From Acidobacteriota bacterium (GTDB taxonomy: Bacteria > Acidobacteriota > Terriglobia > Bryobacterales > Bryobacteraceae), in NCBI GenBank assembly GCA_016213775.1, contig JACQZR010000087.1, positions 50,652 through 114,651 of the forward strand: a stretch of DNA of 64,000 nt, written 5' to 3'. Below, one piece after another: positions 33,907 to 41,884 of this stretch (position 1 is the first letter of the stretch; each line of letters begins with the position of its first letter). Under the pieces are notes generated by a model that was given only the letters and a program-made list of their open reading frames with translations, did no database searches and was not told where the DNA came from. The translations under genes were made by a program, and so were the position numbers.

Positions 33907-34443
33907 ATGCAGACCAAGATTCGTAAGCTTACCACTCAAGATGCCGCCGCGTTCTGGAGCATCCGTCTGGAAGCGTTGACCAACGCTCCCGACGCCTTTG
34001 CCACAACCGTGAAGGAGCACCGCATGATGACCATTGCGGATGCGGCGCAGCGCTTGCAGGCGCGACCCGACGGCAGTTGCGTGGTGGGTGCATTCGTGGA
34101 CGGCGAGTTGGTGGCAATCGCCGGACTGGCGCGCGACAGGCAGCCGAAAAAGCGGCACAAGGCTCTGCTGTGGGGCGTGTATGCGTCGCCGGTGGTGCGA
34201 GGGCAAGGGTTCGGGCGCGCGGTGGTCACACACGTTCTGCAGCTTGCGCGGCGCATCAGGGGACTGCGAACGATTCTGCTGACGGTGTCGTCGCACAACA
34301 AGCAGGCGTGCGCGCTGTACCGGTCTCTGGGATTCCGGCGTTATGGAGTGGAGAGAGCGGCACTGATTGTCGACGGCGTGGAGGTGAACGAAGATCTGAT
34401 GGCATTGGAACTCGCGACAGGAGCCTTCACCCGACTACAATAA
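33907..34443 (+). CDS. GNAT-family N-acetyltransferase
   Basis: 178 residues. N-terminal KIRKLTTQDAAAFWSIRLEAL, acetyl-CoA-binding VRGQGFGRAVVTHVL (R/Q-x-x-G-x-G/A) near 98-112, and NKQACALYRSLGFRRYG near the end, the usual GNAT order. Substrate unknown. Divergent from the SDR gene (39 nt between starts) and 4 nt before xseB. Confidence 0.88.
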   Translation: MQTKIRKLTTQDAAAFWSIRLEALTNAPDAFATTVKEHRMMTIADAAQRLQARPDGSCVVGAFVDGELVAIAGLARDRQPKKRHKALLWGVYASPVVRGQGFGRAVVTHVLQLARRIRGLRTILLTVSSHNKQACALYRSLGFRRYGVERAALIVDGVEVNEDLMALELATGAFTRLQ

Positions 34444-34447
34444 ATCA

Positions 34448-34690
34448 ATGCCCGAAGACCAAAAAGCCGCGCCGAGTTTCGAGGAGAGTCTCGCCGAACT
34501 GGAAGCAGTGGTGAAGGAACTGGAAAGCGGCGACCTTCCGTTGGAGCGTTCGCTGGCGCTGTTTGAAAAGGGCACCGTGCTGAGCGCCATCTGCCGCAAG
34601 CAGTTGGAAGACGCCGAGACGCGCATCGAGCAACTGGTGCGCCGCGGCGACCGCCTGATGGCCGAGCCTTTTCGTCCCCGCGAAGACTGA
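34448..34690 (+). CDS. xseB: Exodeoxyribonuclease VII small subunit
   Basis: 80 residues. SFEESLAELEAVVKELESGDLPLERSLALFEKG is the XseB signature, and the length is normal. With XseA it degrades single-stranded DNA; xseA is not in this window. It directly precedes the prenyl synthase gene, the common bacterial arrangement xseB-ispA. Confidence 0.95.
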   Translation: MPEDQKAAPSFEESLAELEAVVKELESGDLPLERSLALFEKGTVLSAICRKQLEDAETRIEQLVRRGDRLMAEPFRPRED

Positions 34691-34707
34691 TCCTCATTAC
34701 CAACAGA

Positions 34708-35592
34708 ATGTCCTTATCACAATACGTGGAACAACAGCAGGCGATTGTGGACGCTGCACTCGATCGCATGGTACCGCTGGAGACGCATTCGCCGCAGACT
34801 ATTCACAAGGCGATGCGTTACAGCCTGTTCGCCGGGGGCAAACGCATCCGGCCCATCCTCTGCATGGAAGCCTGCCGCACCATCACTGACAACAGCGCGG
34901 GCGTTGAGATAGCCGGTGGCACGTTGGAGTTGATCCATACGTACTCGCTCATTCACGACGATCTGCCGGCGTTGGACAACGACGACCTTAGGCGCGGTTT
35001 GCCAACCAACCACAAAGTCTTTGGCGACGCGATGGCGATACTGGCGGGGGACTCGCTACTTACGCTGGCATTCGAGGTTCTGTCGAAACTGCCAGGCGCG
35101 AGCGGCGAGGTGCGCGCGAATCTTGTCGCGGAGTTGGCCTCGGCGAGCGGAACGGTGGAGGGGATGATTGCAGGACAAGTTCGCGACATTGAAGGCGAGC
35201 GAATGCCGCCGACGGCGGAGCGGCTGCATGCCATTCATCGCGCCAAGACCGGTGCGCTGCTGCGTGCCAGCGTCCGTATGGGCGCGATTTATGGTGGCGC
35301 CAATCAGCAGCAGCTTGCGGCGCTGACGCAATATGGCGAGCATATCGGACTGGCGTTTCAGATTGTCGACGACGTGCTCGATGTGGAGCAGCCATCGGAG
35401 AAACTCGGGAAGACCGCCGGCAAGGACGTGGCGCAGCAGAAGATCACCTTTCCGGCGGTGTACGGCCTGGAGCGATCGAAGGAGATGGCGGAAGAGGAAT
35501 TGAGCAACGCACACGGGGCACTGGAAATGTTTGCAGACCGCGCCGCGAGGTTACACGACCTTGCCAACCTGATCGTGCGGCGAAACGCGTGA
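34708..35592 (+). CDS. ispA: Polyprenyl (farnesyl/geranylgeranyl) diphosphate synthase
   Basis: 294 residues. GGKRIRP (43-49) binds isopentenyl diphosphate, and the first Asp-rich motif is DDLPALD (84-90) with four spacer residues, as in bacterial short-chain synthases; the second is in FQIVDDVLDV. Makes C15-C20 prenyl diphosphates for isoprenoid quinones and cell-wall lipid carriers. Stop overlaps the tlyA GTG start (GTGA). Confidence 0.93.
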   Translation: MSLSQYVEQQQAIVDAALDRMVPLETHSPQTIHKAMRYSLFAGGKRIRPILCMEACRTITDNSAGVEIAGGTLELIHTYSLIHDDLPALDNDDLRRGLPTNHKVFGDAMAILAGDSLLTLAFEVLSKLPGASGEVRANLVAELASASGTVEGMIAGQVRDIEGERMPPTAERLHAIHRAKTGALLRASVRMGAIYGGANQQQLAALTQYGEHIGLAFQIVDDVLDVEQPSEKLGKTAGKDVAQQKITFPAVYGLERSKEMAEEELSNAHGALEMFADRAARLHDLANLIVRRNA

Positions 35593-36332
35593 GCGGCCTG
35601 GCAATGGCGCGCAAACTTCGCCTGGATCAGTTGCTGCTGGAGCGGCGTCTGGCCGATTCGCGCGAGAAAGCCCAGGGATTGATTCTGGCAGGCGAGGTCT
35701 TTCTGAACGGTCAGAAAGCCGATAAGCCGGGACGGCAGGTGAGTGACGATGCACGCATCGAAGTGGCGGCGCGCCAGCGTTACGTCAGCCGCGGTGGGTT
35801 GAAGCTGGAAGCGGCGCTGCGGGAGTTTGCCGTCAACCCGGCGGGTTGGGTCTGCATCGACATCGGCACATCGACCGGAGGGTTCACGGATTGTCTGCTA
35901 CAGCACGGCGCCGCGCGCGTGCATGCGGTGGACACGGGCGCCGGGCAGATCGACTGGAAGCTGCGAGGAGATCCCCGTGTCGTGCTGCACGAGAATGTGA
36001 ATGCCCGTTATCTGGAACTGGCGGAGATAGGGGAACAAGCGATGTTACTGGTGTGCGACGTGAGCTTCATTTCGGTGACGCTGCTGCTCGCCCGCTTCCC
36101 TGCCCTGCTGGCTGAGGGGGGCTCCATGATCATACTGGTGAAGCCCCAGTTTGAGGTAGGACGCGAGGGCGTTGGAAAGGGCGGGATCGTTCGCGATCCG
36201 GCTCTGCATGAGGCGGCATGCGAGAAAGTCCGGCAGGCAGTGGAGCGGCTGGGCTATCATACGCGATTGACCCCGAGTCCGATTTCCGGGGCGGAAGGAA
36301 ACCGGGAGTTTCTCTTGTATGCCCATGGTTAA
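35589..36332 (+). CDS. tlyA: TlyA-family rRNA 2'-O-methyltransferase
   Basis: 247 residues from the GTG at 35589 that overlaps the ispA stop; the ATG at 35604 (MARKLRLDQLL) is an alternative start. An S4 RNA-binding domain (about 8-65) is followed by an FtsJ-like methyltransferase: GLKLEAALREF, CIDIGTSTGGFTDCLL (SAM-binding), VDTGAGQIDWKL, CDVSFISVTLLL and ILVKPQFEVGREGVGKGG. TlyA methylates 16S and 23S rRNA in mycobacteria; homologues are also called hemolysin A. Overlaps nadK by 14 nt. Confidence 0.9.
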   Translation: MSGLAMARKLRLDQLLLERRLADSREKAQGLILAGEVFLNGQKADKPGRQVSDDARIEVAARQRYVSRGGLKLEAALREFAVNPAGWVCIDIGTSTGGFTDCLLQHGAARVHAVDTGAGQIDWKLRGDPRVVLHENVNARYLELAEIGEQAMLLVCDVSFISVTLLLARFPALLAEGGSMIILVKPQFEVGREGVGKGGIVRDPALHEAACEKVRQAVERLGYHTRLTPSPISGAEGNREFLLYAHG

Positions 36333-37182
36333 GTCAGCCGGCATCGTCAGCAAACCAAACACAGCGGCGGCGGCGAAGCTTGTTCCCGATCTGCTGGCGT
36401 GGTTCGCCGGGCACGGCATTACTGTCCGTGTCGACGACGCTACTGCCAGTTATGTGCGCGGCGTGGACGGCCTCCCTCGCGACACAGTACCGGATGGAAC
36501 CGAACTGGTGGTGGTGCTCGGCGGCGACGGAACCCTCTTGTCGGCGGCGCGCGCGATCGCCGGCCGCGACATTCCCATCTTCGCTGTCAACCTCGGTGGA
36601 CTCGGCTTTCTCACCGCGATCACCGTGGATGAGGTCTTCCCCGAGCTCGAACGCGCCATCCACCATCAACACCGGATAGGGCGGCGCCGGTTGCTGCACT
36701 GCGAAGTGGTACGCGGCGGAGAAAGCATTGCCGCATATGAGGCGCTCAATGACGCCGTGGTCACCAAAGCCGCTCTCGCCCGCATGGTCACGCTGGACGC
36801 GCTGGTGGACGGGAACCTGATGTGTACCTACCGCGCCGACGGCTTGATCATCGCCACCCCCACAGGATCCACTGCTTATTCCCTCTCGGCCGGCGGCCCG
36901 ATCATTTATCCGACGGTGGATGCTGTGTCCATCACGCCCATCTGCCCGCACACGCTGACCAACCGTCCAGTGATTCTGCCGAGCACCAGCGTGATTCAGA
37001 TCGACTGTCGCGATCCCGATGATATGACCTATTTGACGATCGACGGTCAGGTGGGCGAGCCGTTGAAACGCGGCGATCGTGTTTTCTGTAAGAGTTCGGA
37101 ACACTCCATCAGCCTGGTGCGTCCGCCGTCACAAATGTTCTTTGACGTGCTGCGGGCAAAGCTGAAATGGGGGGAACGCTGA
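36319..37182 (+). CDS. nadK: NAD kinase
   Basis: 287 residues. The GGDGT motif at 68-72 and NLGGLGFLT, the substrate-binding NDAVV and the terminal TPTGSTAYSLSAGGPI block identify NAD kinase, which makes NADP+ from NAD+ and ATP. Start overlaps tlyA; an ATG two codons later (36325) is equally possible. The ispA-tlyA-nadK order is a frequent bacterial arrangement. Confidence 0.95.
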   Translation: MPMVKSAGIVSKPNTAAAAKLVPDLLAWFAGHGITVRVDDATASYVRGVDGLPRDTVPDGTELVVVLGGDGTLLSAARAIAGRDIPIFAVNLGGLGFLTAITVDEVFPELERAIHHQHRIGRRRLLHCEVVRGGESIAAYEALNDAVVTKAALARMVTLDALVDGNLMCTYRADGLIIATPTGSTAYSLSAGGPIIYPTVDAVSITPICPHTLTNRPVILPSTSVIQIDCRDPDDMTYLTIDGQVGEPLKRGDRVFCKSSEHSISLVRPPSQMFFDVLRAKLKWGER

Positions 37183-37195
37183 TGAGGGAGGACCG

Positions 37196-38407
37196 ATGAA
37201 CATTTCCAGCACCACCTGGATCTTCATCGCCATGGCAATTGGAATCGCGCTCGGTGTGGTAGCACCCGAATTCGCGGCCACACTATCGCCGGTGAGTAAC
37301 ATATTTCTGCGCCTGATCAAGTCGATCATTGCGCCATTGTTGTTTGCCACGCTTGTCTACGGCATCGCGGGGAGCGGTAATCCCAAAGCCATGGGCCGTA
37401 TCGGCGTGAAAGCCATTGCCTATTTTGAGATTGTCACTACCATCGCGCTCTTTCTCGGCCTCGGGATCGCGAACCTGGTACAGCCGGGGGCCGGGATGCA
37501 CCTGCAACCCACGCAGACGGCCGAGATTCCGCAACACGCGCCCACCACCATCGCGGGCATCCTGGAACACACGTTCCCGGCGAGCATCATCGATGCGATG
37601 GCCAAGGGCGAGGTGCTGCAGATTGTCGTGTTCACGTTCCTGTTCGGGACGGCATGCGCCGCCATCGGCACGAAGGCCAAGTCCGTGGTGGACTTTTGCG
37701 AATCGCTGGCGGAGGTGATGTTTCGCTACACGCATTACGTGATGATGCTGGCGCCATTCGGCGTGGGAGCGGCGATAGCGGTAACGGTGGGCAGCAAGGG
37801 GTTCACGGTGCTGTTCAGCCTTGGCAAGCTGGTGCTCACGCTGTATGTGGCTGAGGTGATCTTTGTGGTGTTTGTGCTCGGGGCGGTAATCATGGTCACC
37901 AAGGTTCCGATGAAGCGGTTCTATGAAGCGGTGAAGGAGCCGTGGGTCATCGCGTTCTCCACGGCATCGAGCGAAGCCGCTCTGCCGCTCGCGCTGGAGA
38001 ACATGGAGAAGTTCGGGGTGCCGAAACACATTGTCGCGTTTGTGTTGCCCACCGGCTATAGCTTCAATCTCGACGGCACGACGCTCTATCTTTCCGTCGC
38101 CAGCATCTTCATCGCGCAGGCCGCCAACATTCAATTGAGCTGGCAAACACAGCTCATCATGATGTTGACGCTGATGCTGACCAGTAAGGGCGTGGCCGGC
38201 GTGCCGCGCGCCGCTTTGGTGATCCTCGCGGGCACGCTGGCGGCGTTCGACCTTCCGGTGGAAGGCGTGGCGGTGATTCTCGGCGTGGATGCGCTGATGG
38301 ACATGGCGCGCACGTCCGTGAACGTGCTTGGCAACTGCCTCGCAACAGCGGTGGTGGCACGGTGGGAGGGCGTCGATCTGAAGGAAGCGGAGCAGAAGGC
38401 AGCGTGA
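37196..38407 (+). CDS. Dicarboxylate/amino acid:cation symporter (GltP/DctA type)
   Basis: 403 residues, about eight helices plus re-entrant loops. The signature blocks are FLRLIKSIIAPLLFATLVYGIAG, FSTASSEAALPLALENMEKFGVP (serine-rich loop) and LPTGYSFNLDGTTLYLSVA. Imports glutamate or C4-dicarboxylates with protons or sodium. GGGAGGA lies 5 nt upstream of the ATG. The nucleoside hydrolase gene begins at its stop codon (GTGA). Confidence 0.93.
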   Translation: MNISSTTWIFIAMAIGIALGVVAPEFAATLSPVSNIFLRLIKSIIAPLLFATLVYGIAGSGNPKAMGRIGVKAIAYFEIVTTIALFLGLGIANLVQPGAGMHLQPTQTAEIPQHAPTTIAGILEHTFPASIIDAMAKGEVLQIVVFTFLFGTACAAIGTKAKSVVDFCESLAEVMFRYTHYVMMLAPFGVGAAIAVTVGSKGFTVLFSLGKLVLTLYVAEVIFVVFVLGAVIMVTKVPMKRFYEAVKEPWVIAFSTASSEAALPLALENMEKFGVPKHIVAFVLPTGYSFNLDGTTLYLSVASIFIAQAANIQLSWQTQLIMMLTLMLTSKGVAGVPRAALVILAGTLAAFDLPVEGVAVILGVDALMDMARTSVNVLGNCLATAVVARWEGVDLKEAEQKAA

Positions 38408-39396
38408 GACTTCTGGCAGTACTGCTTATGGCTACGACTGGGCTGTCCGCCGGCGAACGCATCATTGTCGATACGGACTGCGGCTACTACGGCGATGACG
38501 GCATGACGCTCACCATGCTGCTGCGCAGTCCTGCGGTGGCGAAGGTGGAAGGCATCACCGTAGTGAGCGGCAATGTCTGGGCCCGGCAAAGCGCGCGTTA
38601 TGTAGGGGAGATTCAGAAGCTGTTGCGAACGCGTGTGCCGGTCTATTTCGGCGAGGAGATGCCGCTGCGGCACACCATGGCGCAGGCCGATGAGGAGCAT
38701 GCCAAGTGGGGGCCGCTGGAGTTTCGCGGGGCCTTTTCCGAGAAGAAGCCGGCGAAGATTCCGCGCGTGGAGAAGGAACCCGCCGTGGCCTATCTGACGC
38801 GGATGATCGAAGCGAATCCCGGCGGGATCACGATTGTCGCGCTGGGCCCGCTGACAAACATTGCGCGCGTGTTGGAGAAACAGCCGGCCCTGGCGGGCAA
38901 AATCCGCAGGCTGGTGTTCATGGGTGGGCAGTATCGGGTGCCCGGCAATGCATCGAAGGAAGCGGAGTTCAACTTCTGGTTCGACCCGGAGGCCGCGTCG
39001 ATGGTGCTGCGCGCACCGATTCCAGAAAAGCTAATGTTCGGACTGGATGTGTGCAACAAGGTGATGCTCGACAAGCAGGGGTTCGACGCGATTACGATGC
39101 GTCGCACCGCGCTGACCAAACGGTTTCGCCAGGACTTCGGCGTCCGATATCCGGGGTTTCTCAAAAATCCGAAAGCAACGGTGTCTCTGTGGGATGCGCT
39201 GGTGGCCGCATGGTTCGTCGATCCATCGCAGTTCCGCAACGCCGAGCGGCTTGCGCTGGACGTGGAGACCCGTTTCGGCCCACAATACGGGAAAGTTGTT
39301 TTATCTGAGAATGCCGGCGGTATCCCCGTGACTATGTACAACGAAGCCGACGCGGCGAGCATCCATCAGGTGGTTCGACGTTTGCTCACTCAGTAG
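38404..39396 (+). CDS. Exported nucleoside hydrolase family protein
   Basis: 330 residues from the GTG at 38404, which overlaps the symporter stop and leaves a signal peptide (LLAVLLMATTGLSAG). The metal-binding IIVDTDCGYYGDDGM is the DTDxGxDD motif of ribohydrolases with a two-residue insertion, TIVALGPLTNIARVLE and LVFMGGQYR follow. Releases the base from ribonucleosides in characterised members. An exported version suggests scavenging nucleosides outside the cytoplasm. Confidence 0.86.
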   Translation: MRLLAVLLMATTGLSAGERIIVDTDCGYYGDDGMTLTMLLRSPAVAKVEGITVVSGNVWARQSARYVGEIQKLLRTRVPVYFGEEMPLRHTMAQADEEHAKWGPLEFRGAFSEKKPAKIPRVEKEPAVAYLTRMIEANPGGITIVALGPLTNIARVLEKQPALAGKIRRLVFMGGQYRVPGNASKEAEFNFWFDPEAASMVLRAPIPEKLMFGLDVCNKVMLDKQGFDAITMRRTALTKRFRQDFGVRYPGFLKNPKATVSLWDALVAAWFVDPSQFRNAERLALDVETRFGPQYGKVVLSENAGGIPVTMYNEADAASIHQVVRRLLTQ

Positions 39397-39420
39397 CGAA
39401 TGCCGCGAGAATAGGAATAG

Positions 39421-40224
39421 ATGCCTCTTTCGTACTCCATTGTTGAAGTGCCCTACCACCTCGGGATGCAGGATGTGGCCGTGGGAAAAGGACCAGCCTC
39501 GCTACTCAAGGCGGGTGTGGACCAGATCCTGGCAAGCAAAAGTATGCCGGCAACAGTGAACCACGTGCGGCCGCGCGATCTTCGGAATCAAGGGCAGGAC
39601 GCCATCGTAGACATCAACCGCATGCTCCGTTACGCGGTGAAGGAAGCCGTCGAGCAGGAGACGATCCCAGTGGTGCTCGCCGGCAATTGCAACTCGTGCG
39701 TGGGGACCATCGCGGGGCTGAGAGTGGAGCGGTTGGGGATTGTGTGGTTCGACAAGCACCCGGATTTCCATACGCCCGAGACGAGCATCAGCGGCAATAT
39801 AGAAGGCATGGCGCTCGCGATGGCTGTGGGGCAGTGTCATCAGGAGTTCCTGGAGCGAGTCGGATTGGAGCGCCCTGTAGAAGAGCGCAACGTGATCCTC
39901 GGCTGTTTTTGGGATGTGGAGACCGGCGAGAGGGAACGGCTGGAGGAAAGCTGGGTCAGCGCGCACGCCGTGGATTCGCTCGGGCTGCTGCCGGTGGCTC
40001 TGGACCAGTTAAAGGACCGCGTCGATGCGATCTACTTCCACATCGACACGGATTTCGTGACGGGCGTGGACAACCCTGCGAACTTTGTGTCGCTGGTACG
40101 CGAGTCGATTCCGATCGCGGCCGTTGGGATCACCAATTACAACCCGGACATCGACGAGAACGGCGAGTGGTTGGAGGAGATCCTCAAGGTAGCCCGAGCG
40201 CTCCAGCCGGGGACCATGCAGTAA
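39421..40224 (+). CDS. Arginase/agmatinase-like protein with altered first metal motif
   Basis: 267 residues of the ureohydrolase fold. The usual first motif GGDHS reads GNCNSC, so the first metal-binding His is absent. The second motif is intact in form: WFDKHPDFHTPETS (D-x-H-x-D), and the third is present as HIDTDFVTG (D-x-D). GITNYNPDIDENG replaces the usual VEISPxxD end. May bind one metal only or use another chemistry; substrate unknown. Follows the nucleoside hydrolase by 24 nt. Confidence 0.75.
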   Translation: MPLSYSIVEVPYHLGMQDVAVGKGPASLLKAGVDQILASKSMPATVNHVRPRDLRNQGQDAIVDINRMLRYAVKEAVEQETIPVVLAGNCNSCVGTIAGLRVERLGIVWFDKHPDFHTPETSISGNIEGMALAMAVGQCHQEFLERVGLERPVEERNVILGCFWDVETGERERLEESWVSAHAVDSLGLLPVALDQLKDRVDAIYFHIDTDFVTGVDNPANFVSLVRESIPIAAVGITNYNPDIDENGEWLEEILKVARALQPGTMQ

Positions 40225-40229
40225 AGGCA

Positions 40230-40658
40230 TCACGCCAGCGGATTGCGCCAGCGCAGATTGCCGAAGCGGGCAAAATCGTTATCCACGGAACACAACTCAG
40301 CGCCATGGTCAATCGCCAGTGCGGCGAGATGAGCGTCCGAAGCGAGGTTGCCTCCAGTTCCGGAACGCTTGAGCAGGTCCGCCAAGGTTCGTACGTGCCG
40401 CGGTCCCGGCTCTATGATGGTAACCGCCGGTTGCCGTAGCCAGTTGTCGAGGATTTCGAATGCCAGTTCCACACTGAGTGGATTTGTGAAAATGCCAGGG
40501 CGCGTGGTGAGGCGGATGAAAGCGAGAATCACCGTCCAGGAGAAGGCCACGGTTTCATTACCGGCCACCGCGGTCTGGAGCCACGCTTTTGCCTTTCTGT
40601 GATGCGGTGCATCCTCGTTCACCGCATAGATCAGAATGTTCGCGTCGACGAGGATCAT
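40230..40658 (-). CDS. vapC: PIN-domain toxin VapC
   Basis: 142 residues. PIN acidic residues: Asp5 in ILVDANILIYAVNED, Glu in the VELAFEIL region, Asp in NLASDAHLAALA and Asp in CSVDNDFARF. Start overlaps the antitoxin stop by 4 nt (ATGA). Second vapBC pair in the window, not closely similar to the one at 17713. Confidence 0.9.
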   Translation of the reverse strand: MILVDANILIYAVNEDAPHHRKAKAWLQTAVAGNETVAFSWTVILAFIRLTTRPGIFTNPLSVELAFEILDNWLRQPAVTIIEPGPRHVRTLADLLKRSGTGGNLASDAHLAALAIDHGAELCSVDNDFARFGNLRWRNPLA

Positions 40659-40912
40659 TTCCGAAGAGTCATCTTTCGGATGAGTTCCTCGTCCTCCATC
40701 GCCGCGGCGATGGCGAGCGCCTTATCCCAACGAAAATTCCGCTCGCTCCCCATCGGGTAGGTCTTCTGGACAAAAGGCCGCCGATTCTGTTTGGCCAGAA
40801 GGCCCGTCCGGACGGCATCGTTGAGGGCTTGCTTGAAGGGGACTCCCCGCTCCTTCATAGCCGTCCGGATAAGGATGAGCACGTCCGGATCGAGGGTGAC
40901 TGTTGTCCTCAT
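40655..40912 (-). CDS. vapB: VapB-type antitoxin (ribbon-helix-helix)
   Basis: 85 residues starting MRTTVTLDPDVLILIRTAMKERG, the DUF2191 ribbon-helix-helix start. RRPFVQKTYPMGSERNFRWDKALAIAAAMEDEELIRK is the toxin-binding tail. A truncated paralogue lies at 43232-43444. An inverted repeat just upstream probably is its operator. Confidence 0.88.
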   Translation of the reverse strand: MRTTVTLDPDVLILIRTAMKERGVPFKQALNDAVRTGLLAKQNRRPFVQKTYPMGSERNFRWDKALAIAAAMEDEELIRKMTLRK

Positions 40913-41175
40913 GCCTCTGCATCATAGCATCACTTTACATGCTATCATGATGCACTTCGAAGAGTGACGCGCACTCCGGCGCCTTGGAACAGCAGGTATC
41001 GGCTAAGCCGTTCCAGGCGCCGAAGCGGGCGGGACGCCACGGGTGCTTCGCTGTGAGAGCGAAAACACCCTCCTCCGAGCGTCAAGCCGAGCCCGCGACA
41101 AATCTTGTGGCCGGCTTTCAGCCTTCAATCCGTACCGCGTAAATGACCGGAAAACGGTATCAAACTATTTTGCGG
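40769..41175. repeat. Direct repeat bracketing the MHS transporter, copy 1
   Basis: Covers the 5' half of vapB, its upstream region and a further 260 bp. Copy 2 is 43301-43673 in the same orientation; both share gacaaaaggccgcc, gcatcgttgagggcttgct, agtgacgcgcactccggcgc and aacaccctcctccgagcgtc. The two lie 2.5 kb apart. Confidence 0.88.
40919..40953. promoter_or_regulatory. Probable vapB operator
   Basis: gcatcatagcat, 8-nt spacer, atgctatcatgatgc: an inverted repeat (one 3-nt insertion in the right arm) starting 7 nt upstream of the vapB ATG. VapB antitoxins repress their own promoters through such sites. The second copy of the region at about 43453-43484 is degraded. Confidence 0.55.
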
Positions 41176-41884
41176 GGTGCTTACCGCTTTGGGGAAGGCG
41201 TCAGATTCGGACTCAAATGGCAGCGAAGTTCTGGAGCGCGCCGCGGCCGCCGAATTCAACACTTTGCGGAAGCCGGCCAGTTTGGCATTGGCTGCGCCCA
41301 CCCGCAAGGGATGAAAATAAAGAACGTGGCCGCCTGCCGGTGAGACAGCCGAATCGAAGCCGCCGGCCAGTTTGATGCGGGAGCTTGGAGGCACCCCGAA
41401 TTGTGGTGACCGTTGTTCAAGACGGTTCAACGCGCAAGGCAGAATCTAAATCATCGACAAGCTCCTGTCCGGCGTTTTCCCGGCTCCGAATTTTCAAGGC
41501 AGGGGGCGGCTGCGGTCCAGGGCATAAGCGCTAAAATATGCTGGTTTTCGCATTGAGAACATGGGCCGCTATGGATCGGTAAATCCTTGGCGACCAGGAA
41601 GGATTCTACCTACCTGGGAACCTCGGCTCTCAGAGCGCCGCCGATATTTCGGCGAGGCTAGGCACGCAACCCAGTCTCCCCCCAGGAGACCGCCAAAAGC
41701 GGCTCTCGTGATTGACGGTCACATAGACTGCTTATGCTAAGGCATTGTTAAGAAACAATATTTCCAATTCAGCCAACCGCTTGCTGAAGGGAGTGGTCTG
41801 GCATCTTTGTTTCATGACAGTGCCTAAGCTAAGCGCGCCGTGACGTCAAACGCCAGCAGCTAGTCTAGTCACCAATCCGGGGCT
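41176..41884. other. Spacer with hairpins, no gene seen
   Basis: No convincing protein. There are paired short hairpins: ATCCTT/AAGGAT (about 41584-41605), CGCCG/CGGCG around atattt (41638-41656), and GTCTCC/GGAGAC (about 41673-41690), with a direct repeat of GGCTCTC (about 41623 and 41701). Together they could be a structured leader upstream of the transporter, but I could not match any known riboswitch class. The transporter's promoter must lie in or near this region. Confidence 0.35.

Noticed and set aside
33868..34296. N-terminal 143-residue extension of the SDR protein
   Set aside because: Antisense to the GNAT gene; the SDR fold starts at the ATG at 33867.
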